29,119 nt of DNA from a virus, in the IMG/VR virus record IMGVR_UViG_3300009175_000061, positions 1 through 29,119 of that record. The stretch is one strand, 5' to 3'. A program made the position numbers and the translations under genes. The notes under the pieces were generated by a model that did no database searches, was not told the DNA's origin, and worked only from the letters and a program-made list of their open reading frames with translations. Positions 21,786-29,119 of the stretch are shown here, one piece after another. Position 1 is the first letter of the stretch, and every line of letters begins with the position of its first letter.

Positions 21786-24026
21786 ATGCCAGTAGATATG
21801 GCGCCCGCAACGGAAGAGATGACCTTACGTGGACGCGTCGTCCACTTGTTTTATCAATCGCCGGCATTTACCGCCGGGGTGTTGAAGCATGCCGGCGAAG
21901 GCCAGGTGCGCTTCAACGGCAAGTTCATGGTGGCGGAAGGGGATGACATTTCCCTGGTCGGCCATTGGAGCACCCATCCGCAGTATGGGCGGCAATTCGC
22001 GGCCAGCGGACTGAAGCAGGAATTGCCGATTGATGCCGAGGGCTTGGCGCGGTACCTGGCGAGCGAACCCGCCTTCTTTCAAATCGGCGAGGCCAAAGCG
22101 CGTAAAATCGCCGACGCGTTTGGCAATACCTTCGATTTCGTCATTCGCGACGAACCCTGGAAAGTCGCCCAGGTCGCCCGCCTCTCAACGGAGACGCTGA
22201 ACACCCTGCGCACGGAATGGCTGAAACGGGCAGAGGTGAACGCGCTGAGCAGTTGGCTCGGAAGCTTCGGGCTGACGCACCGGCAGATCACCCGGATGGT
22301 GGAGCACCTGGGGCACAACGCGAAAGCGCTGCTCACGGATAACCCGTATGAACTCTGCCGCGTCCTGCCCGGTTTCGGCTTTGGCCGCGTCGACGAGATC
22401 GCGCAAAAACTCGGTGTCGAGAAGGAGCACCCCGAGCGCATCGCCGCCGCGTTTCGGCACCTGTTGCTGAAAGCCGAACACGACGGCCATTGCTGGCAGG
22501 AAGAGCAGGCCGTGGAACAGGAGGCGTTCAAACTGCTGTGCCTGGATTCACTCCATGCCCATCGGCTCATCGCGGAACTGCTGGATCGGGAAGTCGCGGC
22601 GGGGCGGCTCTTCCGCTATGACGGCGGTGGCCGCTGGGTCATTGCCCTGCCCGCGCTCGCGCAGCGGGAGTTGGACATCCTTCGTTCAGTCGTGACGCAT
22701 GGCGCACGTGAACGGGAATTGTCCGAGCGCTGGTTGGAATTGCTTGACGAGGTCGCGTCCGAGTTGAATCCGAGTCAACGACAAGCGGCGCTGATGGTCC
22801 ACCGGCATGATCTGTCGCTCATCGCCGGCGCCGCCGGGTCCGGGAAATCCTACACCATCGCGGCGATCTATCGCGCGTTTGTGCGGCTGTACGGTGAAGA
22901 GGAAATCGCGCTCGCCGCGCCCACCGGGAAAGCCGCCAAACGGCTGGAAACCCTCTGCGAAGTCGAGGCGAAAACGATCCATCGCTTGCTGGAGTACAAC
23001 ACGGTCACCTGGGGACGGAGCCATGAGAACCCGTTAGCGGAACACGTGGTCATCGTCGATGAAGTCAGCATGGCCGACGTCCACTTGATGTGGCGTTTGC
23101 TGGATGCCATTGATTTCGACACGACGCGTCTCATCCTGGTGGGCGACCCGAACCAGTTGCCGCCGGTCGGCCCGGGCAACGTGCTGCGCGATCTTCTCGC
23201 GCGGCGGATGCTCCCTATTACCGTATTGGATCAGGTGGTGCGCCAGGCCGGTACGCTCAAGGAGAATTGTACCGCCATCCTGCGCGGGGACGTGCGGGAC
23301 ACCGCCGAGGGGGAGAATGGCGTGCTGCGTCCCTGGTATCTCATCGACGACTGCCGGGGGGAACAGGCGGTATTGGACGCTCTCGAACACATCGTGCGTG
23401 ACGTGGTACCGCGCTTGGGGTTGGACCCGGTGCGGGATATCCAGGTGCTGACGCCCACCAATAAAGGGCCGCTGGGCACACGCGCCCTCAATATCCTGCT
23501 CCAGCGCCTGGTGCAGGAGCAACGCTTCGACGTGCAAGTACCTCCCGTCCCGGAGCACCGTCGTCCCGAGTTCTTCATCGGCGACAAGGTGATGCAAGTG
23601 CGCAACAACTATGGCCTCGAGCTGATGAACGGCGCCATCGGCGTGGTGCGTGACATCACGCAGGAGGAGGATGAGAAGACGAAACGTCCGGTCGAGGTTC
23701 TGGTGCTGGATTTCGATGGACGGAAAGTGCATATCCCCCGGCAGGCGGAGGACGCCGATGACTTGATGCTGGCCTATGCCTCCACCGTGCATAAAAGCCA
23801 AGGGTCGGAGTTTCCGGTCATTATCGCCGTGGTGCATCGCGCGCAGTCGTTCATGCTCAACCGCAATCTGCTCTACACCGCCGTCACGCGCGCGCAGCGG
23901 TCGGCCATTCTGCTGGGCGATGCCGTGGGCATCCGGCGGGCGATTGACCGGCGTGACGTGGATGCGCGCCGGACGTTTCTCGCGCTGGTCGATCCGGCGG
24001 ACACGATGAAGGGAGTCGGCGTATGA
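21786..24026 (+). CDS. RecD2-like superfamily 1 helicase
   Basis: 746 residues from the ATG at 21786 (GGGAGGTAGC upstream), one base after the ERCC4 stop. The N-terminus has an OB-like segment and HhH-type helices (about 80-210), as in RecD2. The helicase core has Walker A GAAGSGKS (348-355), Walker B VIVDEVSM (422-429), motif III GDPNQLPPVG (453-462), VVRQ (484-487), a STVHKSQGSEFP motif V and YTAVTRA motif VI near the end. Expected 5'-3' unwinding in replication/repair. The length is typical of RecD2/TraA-like proteins. The stop overlaps the next start by four bases (ATGA). Confidence 0.9.
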   Translation: MPVDMAPATEEMTLRGRVVHLFYQSPAFTAGVLKHAGEGQVRFNGKFMVAEGDDISLVGHWSTHPQYGRQFAASGLKQELPIDAEGLARYLASEPAFFQIGEAKARKIADAFGNTFDFVIRDEPWKVAQVARLSTETLNTLRTEWLKRAEVNALSSWLGSFGLTHRQITRMVEHLGHNAKALLTDNPYELCRVLPGFGFGRVDEIAQKLGVEKEHPERIAAAFRHLLLKAEHDGHCWQEEQAVEQEAFKLLCLDSLHAHRLIAELLDREVAAGRLFRYDGGGRWVIALPALAQRELDILRSVVTHGARERELSERWLELLDEVASELNPSQRQAALMVHRHDLSLIAGAAGSGKSYTIAAIYRAFVRLYGEEEIALAAPTGKAAKRLETLCEVEAKTIHRLLEYNTVTWGRSHENPLAEHVVIVDEVSMADVHLMWRLLDAIDFDTTRLILVGDPNQLPPVGPGNVLRDLLARRMLPITVLDQVVRQAGTLKENCTAILRGDVRDTAEGENGVLRPWYLIDDCRGEQAVLDALEHIVRDVVPRLGLDPVRDIQVLTPTNKGPLGTRALNILLQRLVQEQRFDVQVPPVPEHRRPEFFIGDKVMQVRNNYGLELMNGAIGVVRDITQEEDEKTKRPVEVLVLDFDGRKVHIPRQAEDADDLMLAYASTVHKSQGSEFPVIIAVVHRAQSFMLNRNLLYTAVTRAQRSAILLGDAVGIRRAIDRRDVDARRTFLALVDPADTMKGVGV

Positions 24027-24427
24027 CGACGGCATTTTATCTGGCGTTTATCGTCGATCATGACATCCGGGAGCGCGGACACGTGGTCGTCGAGGCGGGA
24101 ATCGATCTCCTCGCCGGGCCGTATCCTACGCGCGCCGTGGCGGAAACCGCCATCCGCGACACCTGCCGCGCGCATCCGCGCTTGGCGGCATTCGCCGGGC
24201 TCGCTACCTACCTAACAGGCGCGCATGGCCGGTCACCGGTGCGCCTTGAGGTCATTCCGGTCACCCTCTCGCAACTGGCCCACTATAACGGTCGCCACAA
24301 CCATGCGGCACTGCCCTGGCCACCGCCCGTGGTGGCGCCGACCGCAACGGCGCAGGTTGACCGGTCGCCGAAAAAAACATCGACCACACCATCATTACGC
24401 AAAGGAGCAGCCCATGCAACAGCATGA
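24023..24427 (+). CDS. Small protein of unknown function
   Basis: 134 residues; its ATG overlaps the stop of the helicase gene (ATGA), a coupling signal. The first 90 residues look like a compact alpha/beta unit (MTTAFYLAFIVDHDIRER, then TRAVAETAIRDTCRAH). The last 45 are a basic, Pro/Thr/Ala-rich tail, suited to contact DNA or a protein. Its end overlaps the start of the primase-helicase by 14 bases. No family was recognised. A replisome accessory role is inferred from position. Confidence 0.55.
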   Translation: MTTAFYLAFIVDHDIRERGHVVVEAGIDLLAGPYPTRAVAETAIRDTCRAHPRLAAFAGLATYLTGAHGRSPVRLEVIPVTLSQLAHYNGRHNHAALPWPPPVVAPTATAQVDRSPKKTSTTPSLRKGAAHATA

Positions 24428-27400
24428 GATCAAAGAATATTATCGCCAAATCACTTCGGTGAACATCGGCGAGGTGGCCCGTGAATTGCTTGGGGCGCGC
24501 ATCACCGAAGATGGCGGCACCATCATCCACATCGACTGTCCGGGGCATCCCTCCACCAGCGGAAAATCGCTGCACGTGGAAGTGGAGAAGCAACTCTGGC
24601 GCTGCTGGGGATGCGGCATCAGCGGCGATGTGCTGCATCTGGTGGAGTTCGCGCGGCATGGGATCGTCACGACGGGCATCGCCGGGGTGATGACCGAGAC
24701 CCACCGCGACGCGCGCGATTGGCTGGCCGAGAAAGCCGGGCTGTCCAAGCTAGCGCACCTGGGCCTGTCCGACGCGGAGATCGCCGAGATCGAGCGCCGG
24801 GAAGTCACCCTCCAGCGTGCGCGGGAGGTGCTGACCGCCGCCGCCGAGTGGTATCACGCGCGGCTGATGGCGAACGACGAGGTGAAGGCCTGGCTGCGCG
24901 CGCAGTATGCCTTCACCGACGAAACGCTGATGGCGCATACCATCGGGTTCGCGGATATCCATGGGCTGCGTGATCATCTCTATGGGTTGGGCTTTTCCAC
25001 CGGAGAGTTGCTGTCCAGCGGGCTCTTCCGCCCCAATGAGACCGGCGATGAAGCCAAGGTGCTGCCGTTTTTCAACCAGCGGGTGATGTTTCCGTACCGC
25101 AGCCGGGGGCGTGTCACCTACTTCATCGGGCGCAAATGCCCGCAGACACCCGACGAGAAATGGGAGAGCGGCAAGTATAAGAAATTGCTGACCTATGACC
25201 CGGACAAGCGTCCCTGGGTGGCGGACGGCATTGAAAACACTCAACTCTTCAACGAGGATTGTCTGCTCAGCCGCCCGCGTCAGGCGATCATTACCGAGGG
25301 TATTACGGATTGCATCTCGCTGATCGCACGGGGCTTTCCCTGCGTCAGTCCGGTGACGACGCGTATCCGTCAGGATGATTGGCAACGCGTGCTGCCCAAG
25401 CTACGCGGCGTGAAAGAAGTGCTGATCTGCCAGGACAACGAGGTGTCGGAGGCGGGATGGCTCGGCGCGCTGACCACGGCCCAACACCTGGAGAGCGCGG
25501 GCATCACCTGTCGGATTGCGCAATTGCCGCTCGATCCCGCGCAGGAGGAGGCGCGCGTCGAATTGCGCGACCGCTTTGGGATCACCGGCGCCGCCGGGCA
25601 GCGCTCCGTGCAGGCCCACCTCGTAGATCGTTCCGAGAGCGAGCGGGCAGCGGCGCATCAACTATTGGAAATCGCCAAAGTCGACATCTGCAGCTTCTTC
25701 GTGCATGGCCATAGCGTCGGGGAATTTCAATGTGTGCTGCAGACCGCGAAAAGCAGTGTCGAGTATGCGATTGATGCTTTTCCCGCCGATGCGCCCTCCG
25801 CTGAGCGCATCACGCTCATCGACGATATCCTGGGGCATATCGCACGGCAACCGAACCTGGAGCATGACCGCTTGCTCAAAGCACTGCAAGAACGCCTGGG
25901 GAACGCCTACCGATTGACAGCGTTGCGCGGGCGCATGAAAGACTGCCAGCAGGCGATACAGGCAGCCAGTCGTGAGTCGCAAGCCCAGCACGCCAACGAG
26001 GAACGGGGCGGGCCAGTCTTCACCACCGGACGCCTTCGCTACTACCTGGTCGATCAGGGCATCGTGCGCGAAACGGTGCGGGAGACGCCGCAAGGCCCGA
26101 TGGTCTCCTCCCCGGAGCTGCTGACGAATTTCCACATCAAAATCGACCGCGAAGTCCTCTCCGATGACGGCGATATCCATGAGGATGGCTCGACGATTGC
26201 CGACAATGCGATGCATGGAGAGATCATTGGCCCTACCTGGCGGAAACCGTTTCAAATCAGCGGAGCGGACTGGGGGTCGAATGCCGACCTCGCCCGAAAG
26301 ATTACCTCCGTGGCTCGACAGCGGGCGGTGTTCTCGACGCGCCATCTCGATGACATTCGTCTCATCACCACCCAGGTGTCGACGGAGACCACCGAGGAAC
26401 TGGTCTATACCATCTTCGGCCAGCATCCGAGCGCGGGATTCGTCACGCCGTCGGTCATCATCCGCAACGGGGACATCGTCGCCACCGAGAGCACGCATGC
26501 CAGCGTGGATGTGCATGCCGACTATAACAAGGCGCGCAATCTCGATTTGCTGGCGGCGCCCACGGAGGAGGTGCGCGAGCTGGTGCGACACCTATTGACG
26601 GATTTCCTGCGGCTGCAGCCCTATGCGGTCACGCTGCCGATTCTGGCCCATGCGTTTTTAGGTCCGATCCTGTTTAGCCACGATTTCGTGAAGGAGTATT
26701 CGCCGTTCATCCTCTTCATTGCCGGGTCGTCCGGCAAGGGGAAAACGGAGACCGCCCGCTTTGCGCAATGTTTGTGGGGCGATTTTACGACCAAGGATAA
26801 GCTGGCGGGCTGGGGTTCGACGCCGGAGATCAACCGGCAGGAAGCCGCGCGCTGTCGCGGGGGGCTGTGGCTGATCGATGACTTCAAGCGTCAGAAAATC
26901 GGCCACATGCAATGGACCAATGCGCTTCGCTTATTGACGGACTATGCCGACCTGCAGGCGCGAAAACGCGCGACGCCCGGCGCCAAGGTCATCACCGGCG
27001 CGGTGATTCAGGCCATGCTGCTGATTACCGGGGAAGATCTTCCCTTCAACGAAACGGCGGCACTGGCGCGTTCGTTGGTGGTCGAATTCGAGAGCGATCC
27101 GCAAACGCACCCACAGTACCTGGCGTGCTTGCAGCGGCATCAGGACTATCGCAAAATTCCCGCGGCGTTCATCGCTTGGTGGCAACGGCAAGAACCCGCC
27201 TACTGGCATGGGCGATTGCGAAGCGCGGAAGCGGACTTCATGGGCTTCATGCGCGCGGAAGGCCTGCAGTCGGATAATAGCCGGCGCCTGGCCTCCAACG
27301 CCGCGCTCTCACTCATCGGCATGGAGGCGTTTCTCGACTTCGCCTATGCCATCGGCTGTGACCCGTTGGCCATCACCGGACAGGACTTGCTGGTGGAGCA

Positions 27401-27875
27401 TACCGGCGTGTTGCGGGACATCCTCCGTCGTATGATCGCGTCGGTGAATGACGCGCGTCCCGGCGAGAGCTTCCTGACGACGCTGGCGCAGTTGTTGACC
27501 GCGGATCGGGTGCGCATCAAGGACCATTACATCGAAGATCACAAAGAGCACGGCATCCCCATCATTGGCTACTACGCGAAAGATCGCACAGTGATTTATT
27601 TGCTCACCCGTCTCGCCATGGGCGCGGTGCGTGACGCCTACAAGCGTGGAGAAGACGAGCCGCTCTATTTCAGCACCACCGCGATTGGCAAGCAACTCAC
27701 GGAAGAGGGCATGTTGCTTCCCGAGGATGCGGCGGGCGGCTCACCCATGCGCCGTGTCCGCATCCCTGGTGGCGGGCGAGCGACGCATCCCGAATGGGCC
27801 TGGCGGGTGGATGCGCGAAAGCTCGAAGCGTTGCTGGATCGCTATGGCAAGGGGCGTGACGCGTTGGATGCGTGA
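24414..27875 (+). CDS. Primase-helicase (CHC2 zinc finger, Toprim, AAA+ helicase)
   Basis: 1153 residues from the ATG at 24414 (AAAGGAG upstream). The zinc finger C42-x2-H45-x18-C64-x2-C67 lies in an N-terminal DnaG-type domain. The Toprim part (about 285-375) has IITEG with E295 and CQDNE with D341/E343; the second acid is Glu in a DNE pattern instead of DxD. A central alpha-rich region (about 410-620) follows. The helicase has Walker A GSSGKGKT (771-778), Walker B LWLIDDF (818-824), a sensor-like LLITGED (869-875) and R886 as candidate finger. The length is near that of other phage multidomain primase-helicases. It primes and unwinds phage DNA. A longer frame at 24225 was not used. Confidence 0.9.
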   Translation: MQQHEIKEYYRQITSVNIGEVARELLGARITEDGGTIIHIDCPGHPSTSGKSLHVEVEKQLWRCWGCGISGDVLHLVEFARHGIVTTGIAGVMTETHRDARDWLAEKAGLSKLAHLGLSDAEIAEIERREVTLQRAREVLTAAAEWYHARLMANDEVKAWLRAQYAFTDETLMAHTIGFADIHGLRDHLYGLGFSTGELLSSGLFRPNETGDEAKVLPFFNQRVMFPYRSRGRVTYFIGRKCPQTPDEKWESGKYKKLLTYDPDKRPWVADGIENTQLFNEDCLLSRPRQAIITEGITDCISLIARGFPCVSPVTTRIRQDDWQRVLPKLRGVKEVLICQDNEVSEAGWLGALTTAQHLESAGITCRIAQLPLDPAQEEARVELRDRFGITGAAGQRSVQAHLVDRSESERAAAHQLLEIAKVDICSFFVHGHSVGEFQCVLQTAKSSVEYAIDAFPADAPSAERITLIDDILGHIARQPNLEHDRLLKALQERLGNAYRLTALRGRMKDCQQAIQAASRESQAQHANEERGGPVFTTGRLRYYLVDQGIVRETVRETPQGPMVSSPELLTNFHIKIDREVLSDDGDIHEDGSTIADNAMHGEIIGPTWRKPFQISGADWGSNADLARKITSVARQRAVFSTRHLDDIRLITTQVSTETTEELVYTIFGQHPSAGFVTPSVIIRNGDIVATESTHASVDVHADYNKARNLDLLAAPTEEVRELVRHLLTDFLRLQPYAVTLPILAHAFLGPILFSHDFVKEYSPFILFIAGSSGKGKTETARFAQCLWGDFTTKDKLAGWGSTPEINRQEAARCRGGLWLIDDFKRQKIGHMQWTNALRLLTDYADLQARKRATPGAKVITGAVIQAMLLITGEDLPFNETAALARSLVVEFESDPQTHPQYLACLQRHQDYRKIPAAFIAWWQRQEPAYWHGRLRSAEADFMGFMRAEGLQSDNSRRLASNAALSLIGMEAFLDFAYAIGCDPLAITGQDLLVEHTGVLRDILRRMIASVNDARPGESFLTTLAQLLTADRVRIKDHYIEDHKEHGIPIIGYYAKDRTVIYLLTRLAMGAVRDAYKRGEDEPLYFSTTAIGKQLTEEGMLLPEDAAGGSPMRRVRIPGGGRATHPEWAWRVDARKLEALLDRYGKGRDALDA

Positions 27876-27917
27876 GGATAGGGTTATTTTTCGCATGGAT
27901 TGTGTGAAATGCCCGAA

Positions 27918-27961
27918 ATGACTCGTCACTTTTCTCGTTCACCGTTTATGTAACGGTTAGA
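27918..27961 (+). promoter_or_regulatory. Promoter-like bipartite element, copy B
   Basis: ATGACTCGTCACTTTT, spacer CTCGTTCA, then CCGTTTATGTAACGGTTAGA. It ends only 13 bases before the hub gene's ATG at 27975. If transcription begins at the end of the element, the leader would be about 16 bases with AGAGGA as the ribosome site. It separates the replication and tail transcripts. Confidence 0.75.
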
Positions 27962-27974
27962 GGACACAAATTGG

Positions 27975-28835
27975 ATGACACCCGATGCGCCCATCGTACT
28001 GCTCGAAATTGACGGCACGCGCCTCTCCCTCGATCTGACGGGAGACCTGATTGCCTTCACCTATGAGGATCACGAGAAGGAGATGGATCTGCTGGAAGTG
28101 ACGCTGGCCGATCCCTATTTGCTATTCATCGACAATCCGCTACTGCAAGAGGGGAAGGACATCCGCGTGCGTTTCGGCTATGCGGACAATCTCTCCCCCA
28201 CCAAGGTGGCGGTGATCAAGGAAATCGGCTACGACTTCCCGGAATCGGGAGCGCCGACCATCACCATCAAGGCCTACGACAAAGGCTGTAAATTGTCCGC
28301 CGAGCAGGTGCAGCGAGTGTGGGAGAAGCCGGGCGGGATGCGCGCGAGCGACATCGCGGAAACCATTGCCAACGAACATGGACTGACGCCGGTGGTCACG
28401 CCGAGTATCGACCAGCTCGCCCGGCTCCATCAAAGCAAATTGTCGGACGCGCAATGGCTGGCGCATCTGGCGAAGACCGCGAGGGCATCGGATGGCGAGG
28501 GGACGACCGACTATGTGTTCTATGTCGAGGGTGAGGAACTGCACTTCCATCCGCGTGGCTTGGAGAAGCCCCCGGCACTGGCATTGGAGTACTTCACCAG
28601 TCGGAAAGGGATACTGCGGTCATTTCGCCCGCAGACCAATACGCAAGGCACTGCCGCCAGCGGGCAATCGGCGAAAGCGGTCGGCGTCGATCCGAAAGCC
28701 AAAGCGCCGACAGCGGCACATGCGGATAACGCCTCGACCCCGGATCGTCCGGTGCTCGGGAACAAATCCGCGCTGACGCAGGGACCGCCAGCCAAACCGG
28801 TGGTCATCGATGCGAATTCCGGCAAGCGCCGGTAA
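27975..28835 (+). CDS. Baseplate hub, late control D-like (N-terminal part)
   Basis: 286 residues beginning MTPDAPIVLLEIDGTRLS; AGAGGA lies ten bases upstream. Early strand-rich segments (LLFIDNPLLQEGKDIRVRFGY, a conserved-looking P-x-I-T-IKAYDKG near 95-105 and LHQSKLSDAQWLAHLAKTA near 152-170) match the gpD/VgrG-type hub that seats the tail spike. The tail from about 225 on is Ala/Pro/Lys/Gln-rich and looks like a linker. The frame stops at TAA 28833-28835, but the same frame continues with the C-terminal hub domain. Confidence 0.78.
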   Translation: MTPDAPIVLLEIDGTRLSLDLTGDLIAFTYEDHEKEMDLLEVTLADPYLLFIDNPLLQEGKDIRVRFGYADNLSPTKVAVIKEIGYDFPESGAPTITIKAYDKGCKLSAEQVQRVWEKPGGMRASDIAETIANEHGLTPVVTPSIDQLARLHQSKLSDAQWLAHLAKTARASDGEGTTDYVFYVEGEELHFHPRGLEKPPALALEYFTSRKGILRSFRPQTNTQGTAASGQSAKAVGVDPKAKAPTAAHADNASTPDRPVLGNKSALTQGPPAKPVVIDANSGKRR

Positions 28836-28847
28836 GGGGACATGAGC

Positions 28848-29119
28848 ATGAGTCAACCCGGAGGACAACGCGCGGGGAAGATCACGCCAGCGGCGGGCAC
28901 GGCGAAGACCCAGCCTGCCGCCGAGTACGCGTTCGTGACCGGGGAACTCGGCCATGTGACGGCTGAGGCAACGACTATCGGCCTGCCGTCCATGCGGGCC
29001 AAACAGAATATCGAAATGCGCGGGGTGGGACGGAAATTCTCCGGCGTCTATTACGTCGAAGCCGTCCGGCACCGCATTGACGGGAGCGGCTACAGTTGCG
29101 AACTGACGCTCCGTCGCAA
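28848..29119 (+). CDS. Baseplate hub C-terminal domain (partial, runs off the right edge)
   Basis: Starts at the ATG at 28848, with AAGGGGA seven bases upstream that overlaps the preceding TAA; an ATG at 28842 is too close. It is in the same frame as the 286-residue hub gene. The end of the visible part, GVGRKFSGVYYVEAVRHRIDGSGYSCELTLRR, is the usual final domain of late control D proteins (aromatic-Gly-Tyr-x2-Glu-x-Val-x-His pattern). So the hub seems divided by a single stop codon. It could be two natural subunits, a re-initiation, or a mutation. Confidence 0.65.
   Translation, partial: MSQPGGQRAGKITPAAGTAKTQPAAEYAFVTGELGHVTAEATTIGLPSMRAKQNIEMRGVGRKFSGVYYVEAVRHRIDGSGYSCELTLRR

Noticed and set aside
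17745-27961. Each element could encode a mini-peptide like MTRHF-xxx-PFM-stop
   Set aside because: Copy A stops after RHF, copy D lacks the ATG, and the spacer differences are not synonymous. The DNA spacing explains the pattern better than coding.
1-29119. CRISPR arrays, tRNA genes, rRNA genes and insertion sequences
   Set aside because: No regularly spaced repeats, cloverleaf-like sequence, rRNA segments or transposase were found by reading.

Overview
The window is a block of a GC-rich genome of a tailed double-stranded DNA bacteriophage (free phage or prophage). This rests on recognisable large terminase, portal, Mu-F-type head protein, prohead protease/scaffold, decoration protein, integrase, phage recombination/replication genes and a late-control-D-like baseplate hub. 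No host housekeeping gene, tRNA, rRNA, insertion sequence or CRISPR array was seen. Nearly every gene has a Shine-Dalgarno sequence, so the host is a bacterium, but its lineage cannot be fixed from the sequence.

Layout. (1) From 14309 leftward to 1 (minus strand) lies a packaging/head block: DNA methyltransferase, large terminase, portal, a 1665-residue Mu-F protein carrying helical repeats and a kinase-like domain, two small unknown genes, a 1177-residue fusion of two adenine methyltransferases with the prohead protease and scaffold, a decoration protein and the first codons of the probable major capsid gene. (2) 14368-15252 (plus) is a tyrosine integrase, followed by a 13-bp inverted repeat with a 6-bp spacer that resembles a dif/lox recombination site. 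(3) 17358 leftward to 15363 (minus): an unknown protein, a small helix-turn-helix protein and a candidate small terminase. (4) 18146 rightward (plus): a phage sigma-like factor, then a recombination/replication block (PD-(D/E)XK nuclease, small protein, Sak4-like ATPase, DUF669-like protein, ERCC4 nuclease, RecD2-like helicase, small protein, primase-helicase). (5) 27975 to the right edge: a baseplate hub gene interrupted by one in-frame stop.

Regulation. Four copies of one bipartite element, about 44 bp, occur in the window (4029-4072 minus, 17745-17788 minus, 18737-18780 plus, 27918-27961 plus). Each points into the next transcription unit. Two conserved halves, TCGTCACTTT and CGTTTATGTAACGGTT, flank a variable spacer of constant length. 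That is the form of a promoter, and the obvious candidate reader is the sigma-like factor, whose last codons are written by one of the copies. The sigma gene itself has no copy in front of it. The simplest model (inference) is that a host promoter makes the sigma factor, which then turns on the replication, head and tail units.

The most unusual content is the coupling of enzymes to head proteins. The tandem methyltransferases are built onto the prohead protease/scaffold, and the Mu-F protein is fused to repeats, a kinase-like domain and an unassigned C-terminal domain. Both would place enzymes inside the capsid and possibly deliver them with the DNA.
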